Shown here piece by piece: positions 6,843 through 14,032 of a stretch of DNA of 30,931 nt. Both the position numbers and the translations under genes were made by a program. The DNA comes from a virus, in the IMG/VR virus record IMGVR_UViG_3300044499_000058, positions 1-30,931 of that record; one strand, given 5' to 3'. The number at the start of each line of letters is the position of its first letter. Positions within the stretch are counted from its first letter, which is position 1. The notes beneath the pieces were generated by a model. It did not search any database and was not told where the DNA came from. It was given only the letters and a program-made list of their open reading frames with translations.

Positions 6843-7309
6843 TGGCGCCGACGGCGGGTCGGGTCAATTGCATGGCGGCGCTGGCCTACGGGAAGCTCAA
6901 GCTGAGCGTCCAGGACAAAGAGCGTCTGGTGGTCGAGTACTGCCCCGGGAAGACCTCATTCCGCGACCTCACCAACGAGGAGGCCGATCGCGTGATCGAC
7001 GAGCTGAAGCGCCGGGCGGGCCAGGTCCCCACGCGCCCGCTCGAGCGCGATCGCCGGCGGGTACGGCGGCTCGCCGAGGCGGGCGCCGTGGCGATGCTCG
7101 CGACCCCGGCCCAGCGGGAACGCCTCGCCCAGCTCACGCGGGACTGCCTGGAGGCCGGCGTCTCCTCCCCCTATCTGGCCGGCGTGATGCAGCGGGCCTG
7201 CGGCCGGCCGGCGCCTCAGACCTCTCACGACGCGGAGAAGATGATCGAAGCCCTCAAGGCCGTCCTGGCGCGCGCGGCCGCCGGCGAGCTGCCGAAGGAG
7301 CCCGCGTGA
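6842..7309 (+). CDS. GemA/gp16-like regulatory protein (DUF1018-like)
   Basis: Residues 11-55 (AALAYGKLKLSVQDK, then GKTSFRDLTNEEADRVI and DELKRR) follow the DUF1018 pattern of Mu gp16/GemA: a short helix, a Gly-Lys-x-Ser turn, then Leu-Thr and a conserved helix. GemA of Mu alters host gene expression and supercoiling. The 155-residue length and the position after Gam fit. The match is by eye and divergent. The C-terminal half has two further helical blocks (TPAQRERLAQLTRDCLEAG; AEKMIEALKAVLARA). TGATG couples it to the upstream gene. Confidence 0.5.
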   Translation: MAPTAGRVNCMAALAYGKLKLSVQDKERLVVEYCPGKTSFRDLTNEEADRVIDELKRRAGQVPTRPLERDRRRVRRLAEAGAVAMLATPAQRERLAQLTRDCLEAGVSSPYLAGVMQRACGRPAPQTSHDAEKMIEALKAVLARAAAGELPKEPA

Positions 7310-7578
7310 GTGCTCCGCAGCCGATCCGGGCCACCCTCGCCGCGCTGCAGCAGCGGAACTTCGAGGCGCTTAAGGCCCAGGCGATCCGGATCCGCCCCGG
7401 TCAGCGGCGGCTGATCTTCGCCGTCACCGGCCGGCTGGGGCTTCGAGACGAGCAGCTCCACGACTTGGTGGAGTGGGCCTCCGACGAGCGCACGCGCGCG
7501 ATCTCGAAGCTCACGATCGTCGAGGCGCGCCGGCTCACCGGGCTCCTCAAGCGGATGGAAAAACTGGCGGCGCCGTGA
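7306..7578 (+). CDS. Second gp16-like small protein, 90 aa
   Basis: The GTG start overlaps the previous stop (GTGA) with AAGGAG 5 nt upstream. Residues 26-80 (GQRRLIFAVTGRLGLRDEQ, LHDLVEWASDERT, ISKLTIVEARRLTGLL) show the same helix-turn-helix rhythm as DUF1018: a leading helix, GLRDEQLHDLV, then a Leu-Thr-x-x-Glu-Ala helix. This suggests either a duplicated gp16-type module or two halves of one function. It ends 28 nt before the zinc-ribbon gene. Confidence 0.5.
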   Translation: MSAPQPIRATLAALQQRNFEALKAQAIRIRPGQRRLIFAVTGRLGLRDEQLHDLVEWASDERTRAISKLTIVEARRLTGLLKRMEKLAAP

Positions 7579-7606
7579 TCGCGCCGGCGACTTCGGGGAC
7601 GCTCCT

Positions 7607-8341
7607 GTGAGAGTCTTTGGCGCGGCGCACGATCTGCCCGATGGAGCGGTGCCGATGGAGCTGGTGGCCAAGTCGGTCACCACCGAGATGCGCCAGTCCG
7701 AGCGTCTTCGGAACGCCTACGCGAAGGGCTATCGGCAGCCGCTCATCCCTGAAGACGAAGCGCGACGCCGGAAACGCCTGCTGGCTGGGGCGCGCCGCGG
7801 GGATCCCCGGGCGACGGCAACGCTCAAGGCCCGCTATGGAGTCCGTCTGGTCATGCCCGGCCCGGTCCCCGCGGCGCCGGCGGCGCCGTTCGAGGGCGAG
7901 GCGACTTCTGAGAATGTGCACCGCGACAGTGCAGAGTCCATGGCGGAGCGGCGGTGCGCCTGTGGGAAGCCCTCGAAGTACAAGGACGGCCGGTGTACCA
8001 GCTGCTACAACCGCGACTGGAAGCGGGCGCACGGGGCGCGTCCGCGCTATCACGGCCCCTGCGTGGCCTGTGGTGAACGGCCCGGCCGCTCGATCTCGCG
8101 CAAATGCGTCCGGTGTCAGCGCCGGGCATACTGGGCCGAGCGGAGGCTTCGGCGGGCCTGGAAACTGGCGACGGGGTCCGATCGGACGATCCAGCAGGTG
8201 CGCCTCGAGCTGCTGAGCCTGGAAGGGACCCCGAGCCAGGCCGAGGCCCTGGACTTGGTCCAGCGGTGCTTCCAGAGCCTCCAGGAGGGCCGGATGCTCC
8301 TGCAGCGGAATCCCTGGCTCCGCCGCCGGAGCGTGGCATGA
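7607..8341 (+). CDS. Zinc-ribbon protein of unknown function, 244 aa
   Basis: Two cysteine clusters stand out: CACGKPSKYKDGRCTSC and CVACGERPGRSISRKCVRC, each with the spacing of a treble-clef or zinc-ribbon fold. The N-terminal 90 residues are helical and charged. The last 80 are basic and helical (YWAERRLRRAWKLATG). DNA or RNA binding is likely. The GTG start at 7607 has little ribosome site; ATG 7655 is possible. Position after the gp16-like genes is where Mu carries the middle regulator Mor, but I see no Mor/C signature. A similar cysteine-pair protein occurs at 19629. Confidence 0.65.
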   Translation: MRVFGAAHDLPDGAVPMELVAKSVTTEMRQSERLRNAYAKGYRQPLIPEDEARRRKRLLAGARRGDPRATATLKARYGVRLVMPGPVPAAPAAPFEGEATSENVHRDSAESMAERRCACGKPSKYKDGRCTSCYNRDWKRAHGARPRYHGPCVACGERPGRSISRKCVRCQRRAYWAERRLRRAWKLATGSDRTIQQVRLELLSLEGTPSQAEALDLVQRCFQSLQEGRMLLQRNPWLRRRSVA

Positions 8342-8529
8342 GGATCGAACGCCAGACCTATAGGCCCGAGGAAGTCGCCCGGATCCTTCGGATCAGCTTG
8401 ATGTCGGTCTACCGGCGCCTGGAGGACGGCGAGATCCCCTCCATCCGGATCGGGGGGCTCTATCGGATCCCGATCGAGCTCTTCCACACGCGCTTCCCGG
8501 ACCTTTCCCGCCCCCCCCGCTCCCGCTAA
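8338..8529 (+). CDS. Excisionase-type HTH (MerR-like, HTH_17) DNA-binding protein
   Basis: The 63-residue product is almost entirely one HTH_17 domain: YRPEEVARILRISLMSVYRR, EDGEIPSIRIGG, YRIPIE. This is the short winged-helix fold of phage excisionases and small regulators. In a transposing phage no site-specific excision is needed, so a regulatory role, for instance in the middle-to-late switch, is more plausible. The start overlaps the zinc-ribbon stop (ATGA). It is the last gene before the gap preceding the lysis genes. Confidence 0.8.
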   Translation: MRIERQTYRPEEVARILRISLMSVYRRLEDGEIPSIRIGGLYRIPIELFHTRFPDLSRPPRSR

Positions 8530-8594
8530 GTTTCTTTCTCACCGCCCCCACGGTTTTCATCCCTCGTCGCCGATCCGCCGTAGCCTGGGCCGTA
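8530..8594 (+). promoter_or_regulatory. 65-nt gap between early/middle and lysis genes; candidate late promoter site
   Basis: This is one of the few gaps in an otherwise overlapping operon and separates the HTH gene from the lysis cassette. It begins with a pyrimidine-rich stretch (TTTCTTTCTC). I see no convincing -35/-10 pair and no GC hairpin followed by T residues. It is a logical place for an activator-dependent late promoter, but that is inferred from position alone. Confidence 0.25.
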
Positions 8595-9041
8595 ATGAAA
8601 CAGGCCCAGCGCTTCGTCGATGAGCTGCTGCGCCACGTCGGCGAGCGCTATTCCTACGGCGCCGAGGTAACCCTCCAAGACCCGAACGCCAAGGGGCCGT
8701 GGGACTGCTCGGAGCTGATCGAGTACGCGGCCCGCCAGATCGGTCTCTCGATGCCGGATGGCTCCTCCAACCAGGCCCGCCAGGGGATCGTCTGCACGCT
8801 GACGGAGGCGCGGGGTCTGGCGGGCGCGCTCGTCTTTCGGTCCTCACCGCGCTGGCACGTGGGCGTGTCGCTCGGCGACGGGCGCGTGGTGGAGGCGCGG
8901 GATTCGATCGCGGGCGTGGTGATCAGCGAGTTCGACACGGGTCGGGTGCTCGAGCCGCCCGGGCGCGATCGCCCGACGCAGTCGCCGTTCTGGCAGTTCG
9001 CTCGGCGGCGGCCGGAGCTGGAGACGGAGGCCGTGGCGTGA
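8595..9041 (+). CDS. NlpC/P60-family cell-wall hydrolase (probable endolysin)
   Basis: This is a cysteine peptidase of the NlpC/P60 fold, which cleaves peptide stems of peptidoglycan. The 148-residue protein has the catalytic Cys at 38 (GPWDCSELIEYAA) and His at 88 (RWHVGVSLGDGRVVEA), with a polar residue about 12 positions later (E100 region). It has no signal peptide, so export would need the holin. It lies immediately before membrane and lipoprotein genes, as expected for a lysis cassette. In other phages such proteins can be tail-tip hydrolases, but position here is far from the tail genes. Confidence 0.82.
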   Translation: MKQAQRFVDELLRHVGERYSYGAEVTLQDPNAKGPWDCSELIEYAARQIGLSMPDGSSNQARQGIVCTLTEARGLAGALVFRSSPRWHVGVSLGDGRVVEARDSIAGVVISEFDTGRVLEPPGRDRPTQSPFWQFARRRPELETEAVA

Positions 9042-9283
9042 AGGTCCCGGGGTTGGGGGCGTTCGGTCGGGTTCTCGTCCTGGCCCTGCTCATCGCGGCC
9101 GCCTTTGCGCTGGATCGGTGGAGCCTGCGGCCAGACGTCATCGTCGTGCCGCCGCCCTCCGCGCCCGTGGTCCAGGCGCCGCCGCCGGCATCGCCGCCGG
9201 TCAGGACGCGAGCGCGGCTGGCGGACGTCCATCGGGACTGGGGGATCGAGGGCCGGCTCGTCTGTGAATCGAGGATCCCGTGA
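9038..9283 (+). CDS. Small membrane protein with Pro-rich tail (spanin-like)
   Basis: The GTG start overlaps the hydrolase stop (GTGA). Residues 10-26 form a membrane helix (RVLVLALLIAAAFAL). It is followed by a Pro/Val/Ala-rich region (VVPPPSAPVV and PPPASPPV) and a short polar end. One N-terminal helix with a periplasmic tail fits an inner-membrane spanin subunit. The coupled next gene encodes a lipoprotein, the usual partner. Sequence homology cannot be claimed. Confidence 0.6.
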   Translation: MKVPGLGAFGRVLVLALLIAAAFALDRWSLRPDVIVVPPPSAPVVQAPPPASPPVRTRARLADVHRDWGIEGRLVCESRIP

Positions 9284-9585
9284 GGCGCGCCCTGGCCGGG
9301 CTCTTCGTCATCGCCCTGGCGCTGCCCCTCGGGGGATGCGTCGAGATCGTCTTCGGGATCGGCGGGCTCCTCTCCAGCGGCATCAGCATCTACCAGCGGT
9401 GGGAAGATCGGGGGGCGCAGACAGATCAGACCGAGGAAATCCGGAAGCTCCGACAAGAGATCCGTCGCCTGCTGGACACGGTCCTCTTGGAATCGGATCC
9501 CGACCGGAAGGCGGCGCTCGAAGAGGAGCTGGCGGATCGGGCCGTCGATCTCGCCCGAACCGTCGCGGGGCCGGGGCCGCTATGA
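9280..9585 (+). CDS. Lipoprotein with coiled coil (spanin-like outer subunit)
   Basis: The N-terminus is a lipoprotein signal: an Arg-Arg start, hydrophobic LFVIALALPLGGC with the lipobox Cys near residue 20. After a Gly-rich segment there is a long charged coiled coil (about 47-95, with EEIRKLRQEIRRLLD and ALEEELADRAVDLA). Lysis genes commonly pair an inner-membrane spanin with a lipoprotein; here 9038 and 9280 would be that pair. GTGA couples it to the previous gene. It is larger than many outer spanins (about 60-100 aa). Confidence 0.6.
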   Translation: MRRALAGLFVIALALPLGGCVEIVFGIGGLLSSGISIYQRWEDRGAQTDQTEEIRKLRQEIRRLLDTVLLESDPDRKAALEEELADRAVDLARTVAGPGPL

Positions 9586-9680
9586 CGCGGGCGGTGTTCT
9601 GCGCGGGCGCGGGCGTTCTGGTCGAGGCCGGGCTGGCGCGGCCCTACGATGGCCGGGCCCGCCAGAGCTGGTGCGGCTGA
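9582..9680 (+). CDS. Tiny ORF, 32 aa, coupled on both sides
   Basis: ATG 9582 overlaps the lipoprotein stop (ATGA) and its stop 9678-9680 overlaps the next ATG (TGATG). The product (MTRAVFCAGAGVLVEAGLAR and a short tail) has a mildly hydrophobic centre and two Cys. It may simply keep ribosomes moving between genes. Its reality rests only on the junctions. Confidence 0.4.
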   Translation: MTRAVFCAGAGVLVEAGLARPYDGRARQSWCG

Positions 9681-10024
9681 TGGAGCGCACGCGGGCGCTC
9701 GCCAAGGAGCTCCTGCCATGGGGCGCCCTCGCGGCGTTCACGGGCGCAGCGGTCTGGGGCGACGTGGGCCCGGAGATGCGCGAGCTGCTCCTCAAGTGGG
9801 GCCCCGGGCTCTTGATCTTTCTCGTGATCGCACAATCGGTGCCCCCGTTCGTCCGGGCGGCGCAAAAGCAGGCCGACGCGATGGCGATGCTGGCGCGGGA
9901 GCTCCACGAAGTGCCTCGGCGGGATGAATTCAAGTTCCAGGACCTCCTGATCGGTCAGGAGCTGATCCTGCGGGAGCTGGCCGAGCTGAAGAAGCGGGTG
10001 CCCGATGGCGGACGCGCGAGCTGA
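9680..10024 (+). CDS. Two-helix membrane protein, holin-like
   Basis: The 114-residue product has two hydrophobic segments: about residues 13-31 (LPWGALAAFTGAAVWG) and 43-60 (WGPGLLIFLVIAQSVPPF). A charged, coiled-coil C-terminus follows (LILRELAELKKRVP). Two helices and a polar tail beside a cell-wall hydrolase fit a class II holin. Mu-like phages also carry a DUF2730 membrane protein just before the gene type found next here, so that identity is the main alternative. I chose ATG 9680 (TGATG); GTG 9671 is in frame. Confidence 0.6.
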   Translation: MERTRALAKELLPWGALAAFTGAAVWGDVGPEMRELLLKWGPGLLIFLVIAQSVPPFVRAAQKQADAMAMLARELHEVPRRDEFKFQDLLIGQELILRELAELKKRVPDGGRAS

Positions 10025-10325
10025 GCTGATCCGGCGGTACATCCTCATGGTTCTCGACGCGGCGCGGACGCGGGACCGGGAACGGACGGAGGATCCCTCG
10101 ACGTACACGGCCGAGGAGCTGATCCAGCGGCAGCTCGACAAGATGGGGATGCCGATGCTGATGAGCCAGGTCCGCGCCCATCTCTTCTACCTGCGAGACA
10201 AGACCCTGGTGAAGCTCCACGAGACGAAGATCGGCCGGGAGCATTACTGGGCCTGGCGGATCACGGCCGACGGCGTGGACGTGCTGGAGGGCACGAAGAC
10301 CGTGCCGGGCGTCGCCGGTGCATGA
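10005..10325 (+). CDS. Winged-helix phage protein (VpaChn25_0724-like)
   Basis: The 106-residue protein has helices followed by a beta-wing, ending HYWAWRITADGVDVLEGT then VPGV. That terminal pattern matches my recollection of the VpaChn25_0724 family of Mu-type phages, which lies just before the small terminase gene, as here. A DNA-binding role is likely but undemonstrated. It overlaps the holin-like gene by 20 nt and ends 12 nt before the small terminase gene. Confidence 0.55.
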   Translation: MADARAELIRRYILMVLDAARTRDRERTEDPSTYTAEELIQRQLDKMGMPMLMSQVRAHLFYLRDKTLVKLHETKIGREHYWAWRITADGVDVLEGTKTVPGVAGA

Positions 10326-10337
10326 CGAGCCGGCCCG

Positions 10338-10889
10338 ATGAGCCGACGGAAAGGGGCGCCCTGGAAGCACCGGCCGCATCACCGGGCGTTCTATCGCCTG
10401 TCGGCCGCGGCGCGCCAGCGGGCCGTGGAAGGGTTCCGCGCCAACGATGCCACCACGGCGATCGTGGCGGCCCTCGCGGCCACGTTCGAGGAAACGATCC
10501 CCACGGCCTCGTTGAATCGCTATCGGGAATGGTGGGACACGACGCAACGGCCGCAGATCGAGGCGGCCGAGCGGACGGAGGAGCTGGTCCGGGCCTTCAA
10601 GGACCATCCCACGCCGGAGATCGAAGCGGTGATCCGGCAGCTCCTCCAGGCCCAGCGCTTGAACGCCATGACGGAGGACAAGCGGCCCAACCCGGTGGAG
10701 CTGGGGTGGCTCGACGTGGAAGACCGGAAGCTCCGCCTCAAGGAGCGGGAGGTGGCGCTCCGTGAGCGCACCCTCGAGCGCAAGGTGGGCCAGGCGGCGG
10801 GCAAGGTGGAGAAGGAGTTGAAGCGGGCGAAGCTCGATCCGGAGACGGTGCGCCGGATCAAGGAGGAGATCTATGGGATCCCCGCCTGA
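10338..10889 (+). CDS. Terminase small subunit, Mu gp27-like (DUF3486)
   Basis: This is the DNA-recognition subunit of the packaging motor. The 183-residue product starts with a basic segment (SRRKGAPWKHRPHHRAFYRL). It then has a helical domain and a long charged coiled coil (about 125-170, with EDRKLRLKEREVALRERT). This matches the DUF3486 layout of Mu-like small terminases (about 180-190 residues). It overlaps the large terminase gene by 17 nt. The only rival in the region, an overlapping frame from 10322, is Gly/Pro/Arg-rich and is a shadow. Confidence 0.75.
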   Translation: MSRRKGAPWKHRPHHRAFYRLSAAARQRAVEGFRANDATTAIVAALAATFEETIPTASLNRYREWWDTTQRPQIEAAERTEELVRAFKDHPTPEIEAVIRQLLQAQRLNAMTEDKRPNPVELGWLDVEDRKLRLKEREVALRERTLERKVGQAAGKVEKELKRAKLDPETVRRIKEEIYGIPA

Positions 10890-12324
10890 GAGCATCGTCC
10901 GCTTGACGGAGTACCAGCGGCGCTGGGTCGCGGACCGGGCCCGCTTCAAGCTCGCCCGCTGGGCGCGCCAGACGGGGAAGACCTTCGCGGGAACGCTCGA
11001 GCCCGCCCTCGACATGGCCGAAGCGGGCGCGCCCTGGGTCCTGCTCTCCTCGGGCGAGCGCGCCTCGCGGGAGAACGTCGAGATGACCCAGCGGCATCTG
11101 CACGCCATCGGCGCAGGCGCCCAGGCCCTCGAGGGTTATGACGTGTTCGGGGAGGCGACCTACAAGGTCCACGAGCTGCGCCTGCCGAACGGCGGACGCC
11201 TGATCGGGCTGCCGGCGAACCCCGACACGGCTCGCGGGCACTCGGCCAACGTGGTCCTGGACGAATTCGCGTTCCACCGGGACAGCCGGAAGATCTGGGC
11301 CGCGCTCTTCCCGACCATCACCCGCGGCTGGCGGATCCGGGTGCTGTCCACGCCCCAGGGCAAGCAGAACAAGTTCTACGACCTCAGCACGAACCCGGAG
11401 TACGCCCAGCACGTGCTCACGATCTGGGACGCCGTCGCCCAGGGATTGGAGCTCCGGGACGAGACGGGGCAGCCGACGAGTCCCGCGGCGCTCCGGGCGG
11501 GGCTCGACGATGAGGAGGCGTGGCTCCAGGAGTATGAGGTCCAGTTCCTCGACGAGGCGACGGCCTGGCTCTCCTACGAGCTGATCGCCGAGGCCGAAGA
11601 TGACGCGCTGGCCGCGATGCCGCCCTGGGCCCAGGCGCGGGTTGAGGCGGCGCAGGCCGCCCACGCCCGGGCGCCCCTCGAGGTGCAGCCTCTCATGAAT
11701 GTCGAGCTCCCGAGCCTGGCCGGCGAGGCCTTCGTGGGGCTCGATATCGGCCGCCGCCGCGATCTGACGGTGATCTGGCTCCTGGGAGATCGTGGCCCCG
11801 CGAAGGAGACGGTCGCGGCCATCGATCTGGCGCGGCAGCCGTTCGGCGTCCAAGAGCGCGTGCTCTGGACGCTCCTCGCGCGCCTGCCCGTCCGCCGGGC
11901 CGACGTGGACCAATCGGGCCTGGGGATGCAGCTCGCCGAGCGCGCCATCGAGCGCTTCGGCGCCTGGCGGGTGGAGGGGATCACCTTCACCGGGTCGGCC
12001 AAGGAGGCCCTGGCGGTGGGGCTCAAGACCGCGCTCGAAGATCGCCGCGTGCGGATCCCCGTGGACCGCCGGGTCCGAGAGAGCCTGCACAGCCTCAAGC
12101 GGTTTCAGACGGCGACGGGGAACTTCCGCTTCGACGCCGACCGCTCGGAGACGACGGGTCATGCGGACCACGCCTGGGCCCTCGCCCTGGCGCTTCAGGC
12201 CGCGGCCGGGTCGGGGGCGAAGGCCGCCGACGTGGGCGAGCCGGAGGAAGAGCCGCTGGTCGTTGGCGTGGGGCCGGGCGGGTTCACTCGCGGCCAGGCG
12301 CGCTTCTGGGGGCGGGGGCAATGA
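10873..12324 (+). CDS. Terminase large subunit (packaging ATPase/nuclease)
   Basis: This is the motor that packages DNA into proheads and cuts it. The 483-residue product has the Walker A variant RWARQTGKT (K36), Walker B ANVVLDEFAF (D130, E131), and the coupling motif VLSTPQG (157-163). The nuclease domain begins AFVGLDIGRRRDLTVIW (D291, D297) and has a later acidic pair near ADVDQSGLG. An AGGAGG site lies just upstream of ATG 10873. In Mu-like phages the same gene is gp28. The C-terminal 40 residues are Gly-rich and variable. Confidence 0.92.
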   Translation: MGSPPESIVRLTEYQRRWVADRARFKLARWARQTGKTFAGTLEPALDMAEAGAPWVLLSSGERASRENVEMTQRHLHAIGAGAQALEGYDVFGEATYKVHELRLPNGGRLIGLPANPDTARGHSANVVLDEFAFHRDSRKIWAALFPTITRGWRIRVLSTPQGKQNKFYDLSTNPEYAQHVLTIWDAVAQGLELRDETGQPTSPAALRAGLDDEEAWLQEYEVQFLDEATAWLSYELIAEAEDDALAAMPPWAQARVEAAQAAHARAPLEVQPLMNVELPSLAGEAFVGLDIGRRRDLTVIWLLGDRGPAKETVAAIDLARQPFGVQERVLWTLLARLPVRRADVDQSGLGMQLAERAIERFGAWRVEGITFTGSAKEALAVGLKTALEDRRVRIPVDRRVRESLHSLKRFQTATGNFRFDADRSETTGHADHAWALALALQAAAGSGAKAADVGEPEEEPLVVGVGPGGFTRGQARFWGRGQ

Positions 12325-12521
12325 GCGCGCGCCGCGTTTTTTGGCTCGGAACGAATTTCCCCCAGGATCGACGATCTCCCCGAGGGGAACCTCTCTACGG
12401 CTCGGCGCCTCGCCGCGTCGATTTTGACACCCCTCTGACAGATTGTGACACCGGTTCCGGGGCCGACGCATTCAACCGAGGACGTCCCCAGAACGCCGAT
12501 GTACCGGGAGGGCGCCGGTGA
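12321..12521 (+). CDS. Doubtful 66-aa ORF between terminase and portal
   Basis: It begins with an ATGA overlap at the terminase stop and ends with a GTGA overlap at the portal start, like real genes in this phage. Against this, by my count only 40 of 66 third codon positions are G or C, versus 34 of the first 40 in the portal gene. The protein has no recognisable pattern. The same stretch holds iterated TGACA sites and a T-tract. I think it is more likely a regulatory gap than a gene. Confidence 0.25.
   Translation: MSARRVFWLGTNFPQDRRSPRGEPLYGSAPRRVDFDTPLTDCDTGSGADAFNRGRPQNADVPGGRR
12325..12342 (+). terminator. Weak candidate terminator after the large terminase gene
   Basis: A short GC stem (CGCG, loop CGC, CGCG) at 12326-12336 is followed directly by six T residues (12337-12342). 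It sits 2 nt after the terminase stop. The stem is only four strong pairs, extendable by wobble pairs, so activity is doubtful. Confidence 0.25.
12425..12450 (+). repeat. Three phased TGACA direct repeats upstream of the portal gene
   Basis: TGACA occurs at 12425-12429, 12436-12440 and 12446-12450, with steps of 11 and 10 bp, so all lie on the same face of the helix. They sit in the only larger gap of the head region, 68 nt before the portal start. The first lies within TTGACA (12424-12429), a -35 sequence, but I find no -10 at normal spacing. A protein-binding site is a reasonable inference. Confidence 0.45.
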
Positions 12522-14032
12522 GGCCCATCCGGGAGCGTCTGGGGGAGTTCTTGGCCGGCGATCTGATTCGCCGGCGGGTGGGCGAAGCCGAAACCCGGCT
12601 CCAGGCCGAGGCCGACACTCGGGTGCGCGAGGCGCTCTCGGTGGGACTCACGCGCGCCGACCAGCAACTCATGGAGCAGGGTTTCCGCCGGCTGACACAG
12701 GACTCGAAGTACGCGGCCCGGGACCTGACGCCTCTCGCCCAGGACCGGATGCTCGCCCTGGCGTACTGGCTCTGGGAGTCGAACCCGCTGGCCCAGTGGC
12801 TGGTCGAGGTGGTCGTGGACTTCGTCTGGGGCGAGGGCGGAAATGTGACGGCCACCGACCCGAAGGTCCGGGAGGTCGTCCAGGGCTTCTGGCAGGATCC
12901 CGTCAACCAGCTCGAGCTTCGGATGGACACCTTCGTCCGCGAGCTGGGGCTCCAGGGGGAGCTGTGCCTGCCCGTGTTCGTCAACGACGTGGACGGCCAC
13001 GTGCGCCTGGGCTATGTGGACCCCGCGGAGATCGATGAGATCCAGACGGACCCGAACAACATCCTGGTCCCCTGGACGGTGGTCCTCAAGGCGACGGCCG
13101 CCGGGACGCGCCGGCGCTACCTGAAGGTCGTCCGGCTGGACGAGCGCCGCGGCAGCCCGGGATTCGGGTCGCTCATGCCGGCGCTCCCGAACGAGACGGA
13201 TCTGATCAGCGGGCGCCTCTACGACGGCTCCTGCCTCCTCTTCCAGGTCAACAAAGTGTCCAACGCCCGCCGGGGGCGCTCGGATCTCCTGGCGCTCATC
13301 GACTGGCTCGACGGGTACGACGACATGCTCTTCAGCCAGATGGAGCGGGCCCAGCTGCTGGACAGCTTCTTCTGGGACGCGGAGGTCCAGGGGGCGACGG
13401 AGGAGGAGCTCCAAGGGTTCCTCCAGAAGAACGCAAAGATCCGGCGGGGCATGGTGCGCGCCCATAACGAAAAGGTGAAGTGGTCCGCGATCGCGCCGGA
13501 TCTCAAGGCCGCCGACAAGGACACCCTCGCCCGGATGCTCCGGGGCCATCTCCTGGGAAGCCGGAGCCTGCCGGAGCATTACTACGGCCTGGGCGGCGAC
13601 GTCAATCTGGCCACGGCGAAAGAGATGGGCCTGCCGACCCAGAAGCGGATGACACGCCGGCAGAAGGTCGTGCGCTTCATGCTCCAGGACGTAGCGCGTT
13701 TCGCCGTTCATCAGGCGATCCGTCACGGGCGACTGGCGAAGGACGTGGATCAAACCCTGGCCGTCACGCTGCCCGAGATCTCGATGCGCGACACGACGGC
13801 GATCACGACCGCCCTGACCTCGCTGACGGTGGCGCTCGTCCAGGCCGAGCAGCAGGGGTGGATCCGGAAAGAGACGGCGACGAAACTCTTTGCCCTCGTC
13901 AGCAGCCAGCTCGGCCTGGAGATCAAGGCAGAGGAAGAACTGCTCCCGCTCGGCGAGCCAACGCGAGAGGCGATGCGCGACTACGATCCCGCGAAGGTGC
14001 GCCAGCTGCGCGATCGCCTGGAGCGGCCGTGA
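12518..14032 (+). CDS. Portal protein
   Basis: The portal is the dodecameric ring at the head vertex through which DNA enters. The 504-residue length and features fit: YWLWESNPLAQWLVEVVVDF near residue 83, LGLQGELCLPVF (about 144), FQVNKVSNARRGRSDLLALI around 240-260, then a helical stem and crown (ARMLRGHLLGSRSLPEHYYG; a TQKRMTRRQK segment). It lies between terminase and MuF, the invariant phage order. The GTG start at 12518 overlaps the preceding stop. The sequence looks closer to siphovirus-type portals than to DUF935 of Mu, but I cannot score this. Confidence 0.82.
   Translation: MRPIRERLGEFLAGDLIRRRVGEAETRLQAEADTRVREALSVGLTRADQQLMEQGFRRLTQDSKYAARDLTPLAQDRMLALAYWLWESNPLAQWLVEVVVDFVWGEGGNVTATDPKVREVVQGFWQDPVNQLELRMDTFVRELGLQGELCLPVFVNDVDGHVRLGYVDPAEIDEIQTDPNNILVPWTVVLKATAAGTRRRYLKVVRLDERRGSPGFGSLMPALPNETDLISGRLYDGSCLLFQVNKVSNARRGRSDLLALIDWLDGYDDMLFSQMERAQLLDSFFWDAEVQGATEEELQGFLQKNAKIRRGMVRAHNEKVKWSAIAPDLKAADKDTLARMLRGHLLGSRSLPEHYYGLGGDVNLATAKEMGLPTQKRMTRRQKVVRFMLQDVARFAVHQAIRHGRLAKDVDQTLAVTLPEISMRDTTAITTALTSLTVALVQAEQQGWIRKETATKLFALVSSQLGLEIKAEEELLPLGEPTREAMRDYDPAKVRQLRDRLERP

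Noticed and set aside
10322-10765. 147-codon frame starting ATGA at the end of the winged-helix gene
   Set aside because: Its product is Gly/Pro/Arg-rich and it lies within the small terminase gene, which has the DUF3486 layout.
12424-12452. Sigma-70-like promoter from TTGACA
   Set aside because: The -35 match is good, but no -10-like hexamer lies 16-18 bp downstream; the repeat array is a better explanation.
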